DNA from: Charina bottae
Lineage: Eukaryota > Chordata > Lepidosauria > Squamata > Charinaidae
DNA length: 64,000 nucleotides
Assembly: GCA_023362775.1 (NCBI GenBank)
Contig: JALMGJ010000006.1
Location: forward strand, 58,433,501 to 58,497,500
Reading direction: 5' to 3'
In this document: positions 11,423-24,570 of the stretch, one piece after another
Layout: each line of letters opens with the position of its first letter
How positions within the stretch are numbered: position 1 is the first letter of the stretch
Translations under genes and position numbers: made by a program
Notes under the pieces: generated by a model
Told to the model about the DNA's origin: nothing
What the model saw: only the letters and a program-made list of their open reading frames with translations
Databases searched by the model: none

Positions 11423-11561
11423 TTTTATAACTGTCCTTCTTTAATCATTCCATTACCATCTGGTTTTTTCAATATATTTTTACTGTATACTTGAGATTTT
11501 AACTTATTTATTGTGAACCGCCCAGAATTCTCCATGGGGGTAGATGGGCGGTTATAGAAAT

Positions 11562-11634
11562 TGAATGAATGAATGAATGAATGAATGAATGAATGAATAA
11601 ATAAATAAACAAACAAACAAACAAACAAACAAAC
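11562..11634 (+). repeat. Compound microsatellite at LINE tail
   Basis: (TGAA)n at about 11562-11597, (TAAA)n to about 11609, then (CAAA)n to 11634. It directly continues the 3' end of the CR1/L2 element, so it probably grew from the LINE tail. Confidence 0.93.
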
Positions 11635-12897
11635 TCAGCTTTTGAATATTTAGGAATAATGTTTTCATGGGGCAGATCTGAATGTGTGATGCACAGAAAC
11701 ACGAAGAACAACATAATGTGTAGTTACCTTTATTTTACAGGGCTGCATAGATAAAGTTACAAAATTTGAAAACAAAAACTCAGCTGAGCTGGTAATCTGT
11801 GTTCCTACTCACGAGGTGAGGATAATTTTACCACACATCAATAGTCAAGGATTTTCTTCTCTTGCCACTTCAGCTCTCTAAGAAGCAAGATGCTTATTTG
11901 ACCTACACTCACAAAGCAAATGGTTCCTTTCCAACTCAACAGCCAACCTTCTGGTCATCTCGTGTGATGAAAATATAGTGTAATCTGGTTTGGAAGGTAT
12001 AAAACTTTTAAGCTTGTTATTTTTAGTAAGTAAAATACGTTTTTCTTTTTTATTCCTGTTATTATAGGATCCTATAAATTCTTGTTTATGAAACAAGATA
12101 TTCAGACCCCTTGTCCAGGTACTCAAGAAATGAGAATATGGACCAAGCCAAATATTTGGTCTAACATACATACAATTTATAAAGTGTTTGTGTGTGTGAC
12201 ATTTACAAATTCCCTCTTGTACATTACTACACAAGAAGAATCTTTGCTCACATATACAGAATGTGAAATTTGGAGAATATGAGGATGGGACTACCCCACA
12301 ACCATCTTCAAATATTCCTTGAACCTTTGGAGAAGATATTTGATTCTCCTGTAGCTTCTGTATATGTTTTAATAGCTTTGAGGGCCACTAAGGTAAGATT
12401 CCTCTTGAAGTACTTCTACTCTACCAGAATGTATCATATCCCTTACAATGCAGTCAGAAACCAAAGAACATTAAAAGGAAGTCAGTATACATCCTCCTCC
12501 TAATAGGAAAGTGCAAATTCCTGGCAAAAGTGATAAGACTTTGTTGCTCTTCTAAAGGTAGAAACAATGGGCTAAACGCAACTCCCAAGTGAGTCCATTC
12601 CATAACTTGGGAATGATACAGGAAAAATTTGTCTCCTGCATGGGCAAGAAGGAGGTATATTCAGAATAATTTTCTCTGCAAATCTTCAGTCTACACAGGT
12701 TTATAATAAGAGTGTGTCCCTCAGATAATAAATACTAAGCTATTTGTGGATTAAATTCTGCTTGAGAAATAAGGGGTAACCAGGTGCTGATCTTTCAACA
12801 TGGCATCATGTAATTCCTGCATTGCACACCAGTTAGCAGCCCAAACAGCACATTTAGTACCAACTGAAACTTCTGATCACTTTTCAAGGGTAGTCTT
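11635..12897. other. No gene seen
   Basis: AT-rich single-copy-looking DNA. Open frames are below 120 codons and show no recognisable domain. Confidence 0.5.
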
Positions 12898-12909
12898 ATG
12901 TGAAACATA

Positions 12910-13249
12910 AAAAAAGGTAAAAGTTCCCCCCGCACAGTTGTGCAGTTGTGTCCGACTCTAGGGGCCGGTGCTCATCTCTGTTTGTTAGCCGAAGAGCCAG
13001 TGTTGTCCGAAGATGCTTCCACAGTCATGTGGCCGGCATGACACGCGCGGAACGCTGTTACCTACCCACCAAAGTGGTACCTATTCATCTACTTGCATTT
13101 GCATGCTTTCGAATTGCTAGGTTGGCAAGAGCTGGGGCGAGTGTGGGAGCTCACTCCGTCATGCGGGGCTAGGGATTTGAACCGCCAAACTTGTGATCTT
13201 CCGATCGACAAGCCTGGCATCTTACCCGCTGAGCCACCACGCCCCTACA
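12910..13249 (-). mobile_element. Sauria SINE
   Basis: A complete tRNA-derived SINE on the minus strand with perfect 12-bp target duplications ATGTGAAACATA (12898-12909 and 13250-13261). Read 5' to 3' on its own strand it starts GGGGCGTGGTGGCTCAGCGG (A-box) and has a B-box variant (GGTTCAAATCCC). It ends with the TCGGACACAACTGC block and GGTAAAG-type tail complement. The 3' part resembles the BovB 3' end, which fits mobilisation by BovB machinery. Confidence 0.95.
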
Positions 13250-13261
13250 ATGTGAAACATA

Positions 13262-14276
13262 CTGAGTAGTTAAAAGTTAAGGAGTAAATAACTGTTGACA
13301 CTGACGAAGTGGTACGGGAAATGTTTCATATAATATATTTTCAAATACCTATTTTATCAAAACATATTTATCTTTATAACTTGCTTTGATGTCTGCCTTT
13401 TTTCCATTTACCACTGTGGGGTTTTTATTGCTTGGAGGCTAATTTCATGTAGAGTGGCATATCTGAACTGTATATTTTGAATAATTTGATTATCTTACTT
13501 AACTAATCTTGCATAAAGGATTTGACTGCCAGACCCTAGGAATCAGCAAAAACTGTAACAGCACTAACATTGATAATGGACTTGAAGCTGAATCACACTG
13601 TTTACAATATTGATCATGATAAGAAGCTAAATCAGACATTTTCTTATATTTCTCTCTCCTTTTTCATTATAATTTTTTTCTGACAGGGGTTTCCTCTGCT
13701 CTTATACAATAGAATTACACAGATATCATGCTAGCAGGAAGAAAACCATGTTCCATCTATCTGTGAGACAACATTAATGATCTTCCACAAGACTCTTGTA
13801 TTTTGCTGCACAAAACTCATAAACATAATAGCTGAGTAAGCAGCTGTTGAATCTATAACAATATGAGGGTTAAAACCAACGTACATACACACAAGATTAC
13901 TGATCACATAATAGGTTCAGGTTCAGAATTTTACCAGTAATGGTTGCCAGAAACCACTTATGCCATCAAATCTATAATTTTTTAAATTCACTGTGTTTAA
14001 CAACATTTGTGAAAAAATTAAAATGGTTTTACCTTTTTTTAAGGTCTCGTCTTAAGGAATTTATCCTCTATTTTGTATTGGTTTTCAAGAAGCTACTGGA
14101 TCTGAAAGAAAAGAATAATTTGATTGAAGAAGATTTACAATACTTTACACAGTCTTAAAGTCAGAGAAGAAAGCAGAGAGAAAAGCTCCCAGGATCAGGC
14201 ATGAAGATGCATATGCCGAGTAAATGACCAAAATAATTCATTGTGATAATCCTTAATATGGCTTGTCGGTCTTGGC
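13262..14276. other. No gene seen
   Basis: AT-rich sequence without recognisable coding or repeat content. Confidence 0.5.
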
Positions 14277-14400
14277 TTAATGTGCTGTGTAAACCCACTC
14301 ATTGTAGCTTATAAACCACAGTTTATGGCTTACTCTGCTGTATGCACCCAGCCAGTTGTGGTTTACTGAATAAAACATGATTAAGCTAGTCTTAGTAGGA
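14277..14400. repeat. Possible old MITE
   Basis: Ends with GGCTTAATGTG at the left and CATGATTAAGC at the right, which are approximately inverted. The interior contains ATAAACCACAGTTTATGGCTTA, partly self-complementary (AAACCACAGTTTA... and TGTGGTTTA). It looks like a dispersed reptile repeat, but the family is not identified. Confidence 0.35.
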
Positions 14401-14913
14401 GGAAGCACCTGGCTGATATCTGGGTTCAGTAGATATGCATGGATGGGAAATCTCGACAGAATACCAAAATTATAGAGTAGACTGAGAAACTGAAAAACAT
14501 TCCAGAAGAAGGTAATATTGAAGGGACCTGAGAAACCATGGGCCACCGACCTTGGCCTGGAAAATACCCTGCTCTAGGGTTTCCCATAGTGCAACGCTGC
14601 TAGAACTCTACTGAACCAAAGATTGTGCTTAAACCAAAGAGTGTTAACCCAGGGACGACCCCTGAGATAGGCCTGCCTCAGCAAGGCCCCAAAGAATTCT
14701 GCATAGCAATATTAGGTGCTACAAAGTAATCCTACCTCTCTTTAGAACGCATACCAGCTTGGGGCTCTCCTTGTCTGGTCAGCATCTTCTTCCTGACAAG
14801 CTAACATGTTTACTTGACTTCCTTGTAAGAAATCCTTTGTTCTACTCTTCCCAAGATGTGAATATTTTATGGCTCTGACCTCTGTAATTTAGTATGCTTG
14901 TATAACCCAATGT

Positions 14914-15247
14914 GCGTGGTGGCTCAGTGGGTAAGACGCCAGGCTTGTCGATCAGAAGATCGCAAGTTCGGAGGTTCGAATCCCTAGCCCTGCATGCGGA
15001 GTGAGCTCCCGCACTAGCTCCAGCTCTTGCCAACCTAGCAATTCGAAAGCATGCAAATGCAAGTAGATTAATAGGTACCACTTCGGTGGGTAGGTAACAG
15101 CGTTCCACATGTGTCATGCCGGCCACATGACCGTGGAAGCGTCTTCAGACAACGCTGGCTCTTCGGCTAACAAACGGAGATGAGCACCGGCCCCTAGAGT
15201 CGGACACGACTGCACAAATGTGCGGGGGGAACCTTTACCTTTACCTA
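14914..15247 (+). mobile_element. Sauria SINE
   Basis: A full-length plus-strand copy flanked by perfect 12-bp duplications ATAACCCAATGT (14902-14913 and 15248-15259). It has a tRNA-like head with A-box TGGCTCAGTGGG (about 14920) and B-box GGTTCGAATCC (14973-14983). The body has GCAATTCGAAAGCATGC-like sequence, then GAGTCGGACACGACTG shared with BovB, and an ACCTTTACCTTTACC tail. It interrupts the solo LTR. Confidence 0.96.
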
Positions 15248-15538
15248 ATAACCCAATGTCCCTGTAAGTGTTACTGTTATCTCTGTAAGATGTAAGTGTT
15301 AATCTCTGGCCTCCGGACAAGAGCCCATAAGACAATTGGTGTGAATATTCCTAATTCTATCCTTTGTAACTATGTTGATGACCCACCTCACCCCTTGACC
15401 TGGTGAATCCCAGAATCCTTCAGCTCTGGGAGGGACCCTGATCCCCAAGAACTAACCAATCCCAGGGAATGGTCAGAGGACACCTCATCCACATATGGGC
15501 ATACCATCATCATCCTCACTTCCTGTTTGTATTTGCTG

Positions 15539-15647
15539 TATAAAAGTTTGTGCACTCTTGTACTCGGGATGGCTGTTCCACTCAGAGGTCACCTGCGTGT
15601 GATGTCTGTAGGACTGCCATCCGGCAACCTTTGCTTGGCCAATTAAA
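15539..15647 (+). promoter_or_regulatory. LTR core promoter and polyadenylation signal
   Basis: TATAAAAG at 15539-15546 and AATTAAA at 15641-15647, about 100 bp apart, in the order expected of U3/R in a gammaretrovirus-like LTR. The CCAAT box lies about 80 bp upstream of the TATA box. Confidence 0.6.
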
Positions 15648-15729
15648 ACTTGCTGTTGTCCGTTCCCAAAGTCTCTGTTGTGTACTTGGCTTATTCTGGA
15701 AGGTGCATGGTAAGTTTTGGTGCCTAACA

Positions 15730-18700
15730 ATATGGTCAAGAAAACTACACAGAAAGCCATCACGAGTCACCTTTTTTTACCTTTTTACATGCTGGTTTAT
15801 CACTATGTACGAATTAGGTCAAGATCTTTTTCCTCTATTGTGATGCTACTATCCTCTGCTGGCTTTAGTGCTTCCCTGATCATGATATACCTGTTCCAAT
15901 TAGCAAAACCGTTCCTAATGCAATATTTTGAATAGACGAAAGTCCTACTTTGTCATTATCATATTGGGAGAATTTAGCACAGCGTAACCCACAGGATAAA
16001 TCTTGTCGCTGCCAGCATCACTCAAATGACAGCCTCCTGAAGGCATTTACATGATCAGTATGGATAACTATGGGAAGAAAGACTTTACAGGTACATGCTA
16101 GTTTCCACATGACCCAGGATTTACTCATGTGAAGTCAATAGACACAGTGGTATCTACAAATGCTTTTCTCCCGTAGTTCTGTTTCCAGGATTTACTTACA
16201 TTAAATAATAAACTTTTTTCTTTTGTAAACATCCATGCTGAATGTGTAATTGATTTTATCTGGATGATACTGGTAAGGAACAAGTTACTAGGAAGGCTCA
16301 TGTATTCAACACTCATTTTACTGAATGTTGTATTTTACTGCATACTCATATGAACCAAGCTACAAGTCTGCCGGCTAAAAACTCCTGAATTTGTATGTCT
16401 TTCAGAAGTTAATGGCTAGAACAACAATATTTAGCATAAGCCTAAAAATAAATAATCCACTCTTAGTGAAAACACCTAGTGTTATCCTCATGATCAATTT
16501 GAGAATAAGTTATTTAGAATATGCAAGAAAACTATATATTTAGCTGTTACTTAATTTGAAATTATAGCAAATATTTTAGGAGTAAATAATATGTCAAGCA
16601 TCTTTATGTTTGAAACTTCAACCAACAGTCAGAAGTGATCAACAAAGACGACTACATAATTTTAGCCACAATATTCTAAAATTCAACATCTCCTTTGAAA
16701 AGTCAAAGAACAGATACATCTTTATTTGAGCTTTAGTTTCCCTAATCATACAGTAATTTAAAATAAGGAAGCTTTATGGCTTGCATGAGCAGAGATGCCT
16801 GAGGGTATTTTCTTTAAATATCTCTAGTGTATAAGAAATTTTATCAGGAAGATTGTCTTTACTACCAGAGTAGCCAATGGCAGAGAAAATTGTTAGTCTG
16901 ACTTTTCCCTCTTTACACCATAATTTATAATATCTGGTAGATGTACTGAAATATAACTGTTCAGTCAAGTTAGTTCTAAAAATCCAATGGGAACTCTGCT
17001 AGCCTTACATATTTGCAGCCTTAAAGTACTTCCCTGTTTTGAACAACTCCATCAGCCAAGCTCTTTACACACTCTGTTTAAATCTCTTCCATTTGGATTA
17101 AAAAATGCTTCACTTTGCACTAAGATTTCAAGTGCTCTAATGTAAAAAATGCATGTTCTCTCATGTGTTTGTGTGTTAAGAAAGGCATAAAACTCTCATA
17201 GTATTACATTTTGAATCAAATACAAATGTTTGTCATACATTGCTATATATACAGAAAAAAATAAGAGTAAAGTCGTCAACAACTTGCTTGTATCTGACTG
17301 ATTTGCAGAACGGTGAAAAAGAAATATGCTGTCTTTTAAATTGAATTTTAGTGAAAAAAGCAAGAAGGAATTATTTGATTTCTTATATATACAAGTGCTT
17401 CATTAGTTAAATTAGATAAAACAGCATGTCTTTCCAGATGTATAATATTTTAAAACAAACTTGCAACAGGAATAAACTGGATCTTTGCCTAAAATCTTTT
17501 TATATATACTATATATACTTATGCATATGAGGTAGTAATAACAATCCAAACTGCAATATTTCCTCATCTCTTCCTTTTCACTTACAGTCAAAATCACAGA
17601 ACAGTATACTAACATTTTGCACAGAAAACAACAGAAAACTTGCAAATAAGTTTTGTGGTCATACATTATTACTGTTAATGTGTATTAAAATAGAAGGTCC
17701 ATATCAGCAAATCTAAAAAAATAGTAAATGTATTACAGTCAATTGACTTATTTTCACATTTTTGCAAATTCTGTATCAGCATAGACTTACCAAAACTGAT
17801 GAACTGGAAGGAAACAAACATGCAACAACAAACAGAATATCAGACTATTAACCAGTTGTAACAGTCATATCTTCAAAAGTATTACTGTGCTATTCGTCTA
17901 CTTCCCATATTTTAACATAAAAACAAAAAGATTGAATGAATTCTTTTCATTCTAATTCTGCTGACAAATCTCTGTGCTACTGAATCCAATTGCTGCTAGT
18001 CTGCATTAGGAAGTTGTACAAAACAGGCTGTTTTTAAATGGTCAACTGCATCCTCTCTGGACCTCCCAAGTTTCACTGTGTGATCAGCAAGAGCTCTATA
18101 GCAATACAATAGGGGTTAAATGCTTCCCTGTATTTAAAAGCAAGAAAATCTGCTTAGCTGTCTCCAAAAGCTAGTTCTATTTAATTTTAAACAGCAGTAA
18201 GCATTTGTTACAAAAAGTGATATTTATATATTTATATAACTATGAAATTAGTAGATGTGAAATCAGTTAACTCACAAAATTCCTCTCAGATTTTCTCCTT
18301 TTATTGCTTCTTTTAAAAAAACCTCACAGGTCTGTTTTATTTTGACCTAGCTAACTACTGTAGTATTTGCTAATTAGCCAAGAACTTGGTTCTGGTCAGA
18401 TAATGATGGGAACTCTAGAAATAATCTGTTTATAGACAAAGGAGCCTTTCAGCACAGGCAAAGGAAAATTCTCTGAAGTCAGAATGAGTAAGAAAAAATG
18501 ACCACATTTAAATACAAAGTTGATGCACCAGATTTATCACTTTTGCTTTTTTTGCTTTTCAAGCCATTGCCTTGACACATTTAGTCAAGAACAATGATGC
18601 CTTTCAAACTTTCCTCTATGGAAAAATATGACATCTATAAAAGCAATATATCTTTGCTGTCAGAGCACACAATGTGAGTTCTAGAAAAATCAACTAAAAA

Positions 18701-19810
18701 AATGTTTCCATTACCATTTGGCATGCTCAAAATAATAAGAATTGTTCCTTTGAAGCCCACTTCATTTCCTTGAAGACCAATTCATATTCTCAATCTTCAC
18801 AAAAGCTCAATCACTATGTAACTGTTACCCTATAACATAATCTACTTCAAAGTATATTGTTTGGGAAGTTAACAATAAGCATAGCCCGATGACCTCTTAT
18901 GCAAGAGACACCCTTAATCTGCTTTGTTCACTATGGCCAAACTTGCTTTATTTGACAATGACTTATATATTCAGTTTGTTTTTCTTTGCTTTTTTCATAA
19001 AGCTAATAAGGCATTTTAAAAAAAAAAAAATGTAACTTTTAATAGCACCTGCCAATATGAAACGGAATTGTGTATGGATTGTAAATTAAGTATGAGGTTA
19101 ATTTAATATTAATTTTATTAAAACCAGGAAGATAAACATTTCTTAGTATCATTAGACTCACTTGGATGGAATTAAGTACATGCCTATTTCTTCCTCTGAA
19201 ATCAATGGGTATTTAATTTTTATCAGTAACATTACTTCCCCCAATTGGTACTATCTCTTCTTTTAATCGAGACTGTCTTGTAATTATTTTTATCTTTTTC
19301 ATACTTGATAATATCTCAGTGTATAAACGAATTCAATTGCATGATTAAAAAACAGCTTTTTGCAGAAAATTTCTAAATGTTTGCTTGGAACAATGATACT
19401 TCTCCTATTCTTTAAATATGAATAGGAGAAGAACAGAACTGATTTTGTAGTTTGATTGACCAAGTCTAATCAGAATTATTTCTGCACACTGCTTCACTAC
19501 AACAGTACCCCCATTAAAGACTAAATACTTTTGAAATCCATCCCCTTTTCACCTCTAGTTGTGACCCACTACTTTTCAAACAGAAGCTACTCAATACGGC
19601 ACTCAAATTTTTCAAAAGAAGATGGTGTGTCTCAAAAACCGTACCAAACCTATTTGATTTCTGGATTTATTATTATCTATAACTAAATCTGACACTACAC
19701 ATTAGAATTGTGCTGTCAGTCTCTTCTATACTTTGAACTATTTTCAGTCCAGGATAATTTAAGTTATTGGAATTAATTGGATTTGCACTTAAAGACTTGT
19801 ATACTTTTAA

Positions 19811-19848
<38 letters not shown>

Positions 19849-22097
19849 ATAATTATATTTAGTTAAAATTAAGTTTCCCGATTCCAAATGAGGTATGTTT
19901 CTAAGAAACTGTGCATTGGGCTACAGCCCAACATATAACAACTTTTTCCATTTGTTAAAATGTAATTTGCCATGTTGATCAAATTATTAACCATAAGAAT
20001 TGAATATATAGTACTAGCATAAATTAACCAGAGTTTTAAAAATGTGGCTATGATCTACAACCAAAGATCATACTAAACTTGGAATTTTTATAGCAGATTA
20101 TTTCCTAGCAGCATTATTCAAACAAGGAGCAGTGAGAATGAATGCAACCTTGGATTCAGTAGAACCAGTTACAAAACCACAGACCCATCCTAGCAGAAAA
20201 ATGGTAAGTCCACAGTTTCTACCGTGTGTGTTAGCATGGTTAAAAACAGCAGTAGATTTGCATCCCCAATCCCCCACACTGTTAGAACTAGATAAAGGTG
20301 TTTCTTTTACATGCTTAAATAAATATATACTAGTTTCACCGAATAGCACGACTGCTTTCAGCATAACTAATGGTACAATTCTAAATGTGTATATTCAAAA
20401 GTAAATCTCATTTAGTTCAAATAGAGGTATTCTTAGATAAATAAATTTTAAAAGTTTAGAGCCCTACTAGATCGAAGTGGTATATAAATCTTATAAATAA
20501 ATAAAAGATGATCAGTTGTCAGGGAACAAAAAATGAAAATAATTTACAATTTTTTTAAAAAAAATATGTAAAATATTTTTCATTACAGAACATTTGCTAA
20601 GTTTATTTATATATTTATTGGATTTCTATCCCAACTGTCATGACTGCTTAATTCAATGCAAATTTAAATAACATATTTGAAACATTAATGCTTTGTCTCA
20701 ATGTAAATGAATAGATTCATACAATTAAGGTCTTCTTTAATATTCTTCAAAGCTGTAGACTAAGACTTAAAAAATATATATATACTGACTTCTCAGTATC
20801 CAAATGGAAAGTTGTTATATTCTCTTTCATGTATATATTTTTCAACTGGAAAAAAATCTGAGATTGTTAGGCTACAATAAAATATAAATTTTGATTTAAC
20901 TCACAAAAATGAAAATGTTATGTTTGCCATTATGACAACTAAAATCAAGAATACGTATAATGTATTTTCTATAAATGTCTTTATTCTTTGTTTGCTTATT
21001 GATTTATTATTTGTAGAAAACCTTAATACTATTTCTCACTGTTAAAAAACCAGCTCCCGAAGTGAACTATGAAAAGCAATGCAATAAATAAAAAAAACAA
21101 GTAATTCAGTTAAAAAAACCTCTAAAAATAATGTTCTTAAAACCATAAACATCTATACAGAACAATTATCAAACCTGATTAGAAGGCATGACAGTACCAA
21201 TTTAAGCAAATGTTTTGGTGAACCGATTTAGGGAAGTGTCTTTCAGCTCATGCTGAAGGCTTAAATATCTATCCCATTTGTACTGAATTCAACAATCAGG
21301 CACTTTTGTCAAGAATCCCTTCCCTTCATTGACAGACATTCCCTCTTGGTCTAATTTGAGCATTAAGTACATAAGAGAACAGGTTACCTTTAAATATTTA
21401 GATTCTCAGCTGTATAAATATTTGTATTGCCATAAGAAATACTTTAAATCTGAGAATAAATTGACAGGTTTAATATGTTTGTTTCCCTGTTCAGCAACCA
21501 CTGTAGTATACTGTATACACTAACCGTAACTTCTGGGCCAGCATGAAAGATAGCCCTAGATTCAGCAATTTGCAATAATCCAATACTGAAGACTACTCCC
21601 CAGGCACCCCTTTTAACATTTGCCATTCTGATTATATTAAAGGTAGCCATTAACACTGACAAATATATCAATAAATTTCATCATGCAAAAAAAAAAAAGT
21701 GCCTAAAGTTATAATTCTGGCTATTTCTCTTCTTTTAAAAATGTTTTCAGACTTTATGGACAATATGCAATTGTCAAAGCAGTATGCTTTTCATATTCTT
21801 TGAAACTGTGTTCTTTGGATACCATATTAATGTACATTAATGGGGTTCAATAATAAATTAGTCTACAGCCTACTACATAAAGGGAACTACTTTAAATGTT
21901 AGAAATGGTTCAAATACATAGTAGTAGAAAACATGCAAGATATGCAACTTAGTTACAAGATTTTGTTTTTTTAAAAAAACAACCCTTTTTCTTATCCATA
22001 AGTAAATTATGAACTAAACCAATTAATGGAAATGATGGGCTTGTTGAAATAACTTGAAGCTATAAAAATGAAAAAATGAAAAATAGATGGCATACAA
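15730..22097. other. AT-rich region without genes
   Basis: About 6.4 kb with very few recognisable repeats: a (GT)16 run at 19813-19844 and a worn LINE-tail-like stretch at about 20455-20510 (GTGGTATATAAAT followed by AAATAAATAAA). No open frame looks like an exon. Low repeat density contrasts with the rest of the window. Confidence 0.5.
19813..19844. repeat. (GT)n microsatellite
   Basis: Sixteen uninterrupted GT units. Confidence 0.95.
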
Positions 22098-24570
22098 TTA
22101 TTTATTTATTTTATTTATTTTTAAATCAACTGTATAAGAATGCCCAACGCTGGGCAGTGTACAAATTAAAAACACATCCCAAAACATTCATATAATTCCC
22201 TCAGAAGGTACATACTCCCCTAAACCATAGCCTGGTAAAAAGCCAGTTCTTCTGGGCCCATTTAAAAGACAGCAGTGTTGGAACAACTTGAATCTCTTTG
22301 GGATACTATTCCAGAGAGCAGGCCTTGCAACAGAGAAGGCATGCTTCCTAGGCCTCATCAGATAACATTGTTTTAAAGATGGTAACTGGAGCATACCCAT
22401 TCTATCAGATCTTACCAGATGGGCAGAAACAATAAAGGCAATCCCTCATACAGTCATGCCTTATGCCATGAAAGGCGTTATAAGTCTCAAACAGCACCTT
22501 AAGTTTCACCCAAAAGCTTATTGGTAACCAGTGCAGCTTGTGCCACAGAAGTGCTATGTGGGTGTACATAACCGCCCACAACACTGCATTCTGGCCCAGC
22601 AACAACTTCTAAATAGTCTTCAAGAGCAGCCCCATGTTGAGCATATTTCAACAGTCCACACAAAGTGACTAAGGCATGAATGTGAGAATGGACTTGTGGT
22701 CCAGGAAAAGTCACAACTGATGTACCAGATACCACCCAGCCACAGCTGCCACCTGCTCTTAAAGCAGAAGCTGAGAGTCCAGAAGGACCCCCAAATTTCA
22801 TATCAGTTCAGTCCAGGGAACTGCCACTCCATCAGAACTAAAGATGGAAAAGCTATTGCACTGGAGAAATCAGAAACAAACAGCCACTTAGCCTTGTCAG
22901 AGTTAAGTCTGTTCCTCCCCAGCCCAACAGTCTTCAGGAACTGGGATAAGATCTCAGCAACAATATTTGGTTGATCCAGAGTTGAGATATTCAACTGGGT
23001 ATCATCAGCATATTGATGATATCTGATCCTGTGTTCCTCAATCAAAAGTGAGTGGAACTGGCTATGGAGAAAAGAGGAAAACCATCACAGCACTGTACCT
23101 TCCACTCTTAATTCATAGTCAGTCTGGAAAATTACCATGATTGATGGTACTAAAGAATACTGAGAGATCAAAGAGAACCAGGAAAGTTGCAACACCTCCA
23201 TCCTGCCAGAGTTCATCAACAAGCACAATCAGTGCCAACTCCTTATAACGTCCCAGCCTGACACCCAACTGAAAAGAGTCCAGATAATACATTTCTTCCA
23301 GGGCTCTTTGGATCTGTAGGCCAACCACCCTTTTAGGGAAGATTGATACGGGATAGACCAGATCAGGAAACATACTGCACAGGAAGAATTGAATATACTT
23401 TAGTGAGATAGGCTATAATAACACAATCTTACAAGCCAAATTGTGCTTTACCCATCCTCCTCCCTCTTATATCCCAATGAATCAGAGCAGCCCACCTGAG
23501 TCTCTTCTATATATTATCTTGTTTCATTAAGGAACGGGTCAGCCCTCTTTGCTTATATAATGGTTCTTGCCTATTTCCCTAAAGGTCATCTCCTGATTCT
23601 CTACACCTGGAAATTGGATGGAAGTTGTCCAGATCTGTTGGGTCTAGCAATGGACTCTTAAGGAGGAATGGGTGGACAGTCACCTCTTTAAAGGCAAGCA
23701 GAACCACCACTTCCTGCAAAGATCCAAGGTCCTCAACACTCTCCCACTACAGGTGGCGACTAAGGCCCAGGCTGAACTGCCCACCAGATCCACAGGAAAA
23801 AACCCTAAACTCTCTTTGAAGCTACTGGTGGCTAATCTAATAAAGGTGGCTAATCTAATAAAGCCAAGCTCCCTTGTGTGGGGGTGGGGGGTGGGGTAGG
23901 AGGCAGAAACAGCACTGTCAAGTGAAAAGAGAATGATCTCACCATGACAAAGAACTGATGGTAATGTCCTCCATCTTCAGATCAGGTCACAATTGCCCTT
24001 AGACAAAAACAATGTGTAACCAACAGTGAGAGTTGGGCCCTCAATAATCTGGGATAGATCCATGGTTTCCTAGTGGCTATTAATTCCTGAACCCCTCCAG
24101 ATTCCACATGAGAGCAAGTTTAAGTTTCCAGTACTAGCAACCTTGGAGACTCCAGCACCAATATAGTGATTCAATTGAGCAGCTCCAGGAGGGATGTTGC
24201 TGTGCAGTAGGATGCCAATATAGCAGAAACAGACAGCTGATCCCTAGAGCCTAACTTCAACTACAAGGTTGTCTGAAGTGGTTTCTCTGAAAGCTATTGG
24301 GGTTTCCTGGAAAACAACAGCTACTCCACCCAGTATCACATGTGCAACCCAGGCAGGCTTTTCTTCAAAAGAGGAATATCCCCTTCTGGGCCCACCCAGG
24401 TTTTAGCAATACATGTCAGGTCAGCCTCCTCATCCAGAATTAGATCATGGGCAACGGCAGCTTTATTACAGACTATCTTGGTACTTAGCAGCAGCAAATA
24501 TCATATATCAAGCAAGCAGACAACTAAAATAGCAAATCAGACTTTATAGAACAGATAATATTGGTCTCAA
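22098..24570 (-). mobile_element. Old CR1/L2-type LINE, minus strand
   Basis: On the minus strand, in order from 24.57 kb downward: an endonuclease remnant (EADLTCIAKTWVGPEGD at about 24.4 kb), reverse transcriptase remnants (VLFDLSVFFSTINHG at about 23.15 kb, IRYHQYADDTQLNIS at about 23.0 kb), then LHWLPISFWVKLKVL and ARPALWNSIPKRFK toward 22.3 kb. It ends with a 3' UTR and an (ATAAATAA)n tail near 22.1 kb. Many stops and frameshifts are present, but the catalytic YADD (23012-23001) survives. Ends are approximate. Confidence 0.75.

Larger units (their letters stand above)
8830..11634 (+). mobile_element. CR1/L2-type LINE with internally deleted polymerase
   Basis: A LINE of about 2.8 kb. 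It has a GC-rich leader (about 8830-10085) with a tandem 111-bp repeat, an endonuclease-coding part (about 10330-10735), C-terminal polymerase sequence (about 10736-11420), a short 3' UTR with the GTGAACCGCCCAGAATTCTC block, and a tail of (TGAA)n, (TAAA)n and (CAAA)n. The stretch from 9800 to 10080 is homologous to 48600-48890 of the other large copy. L2 is my best family guess because of the TGAA tail. The 5' boundary is approximate and no target duplication was identified. Confidence 0.82.
14642..15729 (+). mobile_element. Solo LTR of a retroviral-type element, split by a SINE
   Basis: The ends are TGTTA (14642) and TAACA (15725-15729), the TG...CA inverted termini of LTRs. U3-like sequence has a CCAAT box (about 15457) and a TATAAAAG box (15539-15546). 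It is followed by an R-like segment with a polyadenylation signal variant AATTAAA (15641-15647) and a TG/T-rich U5-like stretch. No gag, pol or env sequence adjoins it on either side, so it appears to be a solo LTR. A Sauria SINE (14914-15247) inserted in its U3; without it the LTR would be about 740 bp. Matching 4-6 bp flanks were not found, so the exact ends are uncertain. Confidence 0.65.

Noticed and set aside
14914..14990. Functional tRNA gene
   Set aside because: The A- and B-boxes are those of the Sauria SINE head; target duplications and the BovB-like 3' part show a SINE.
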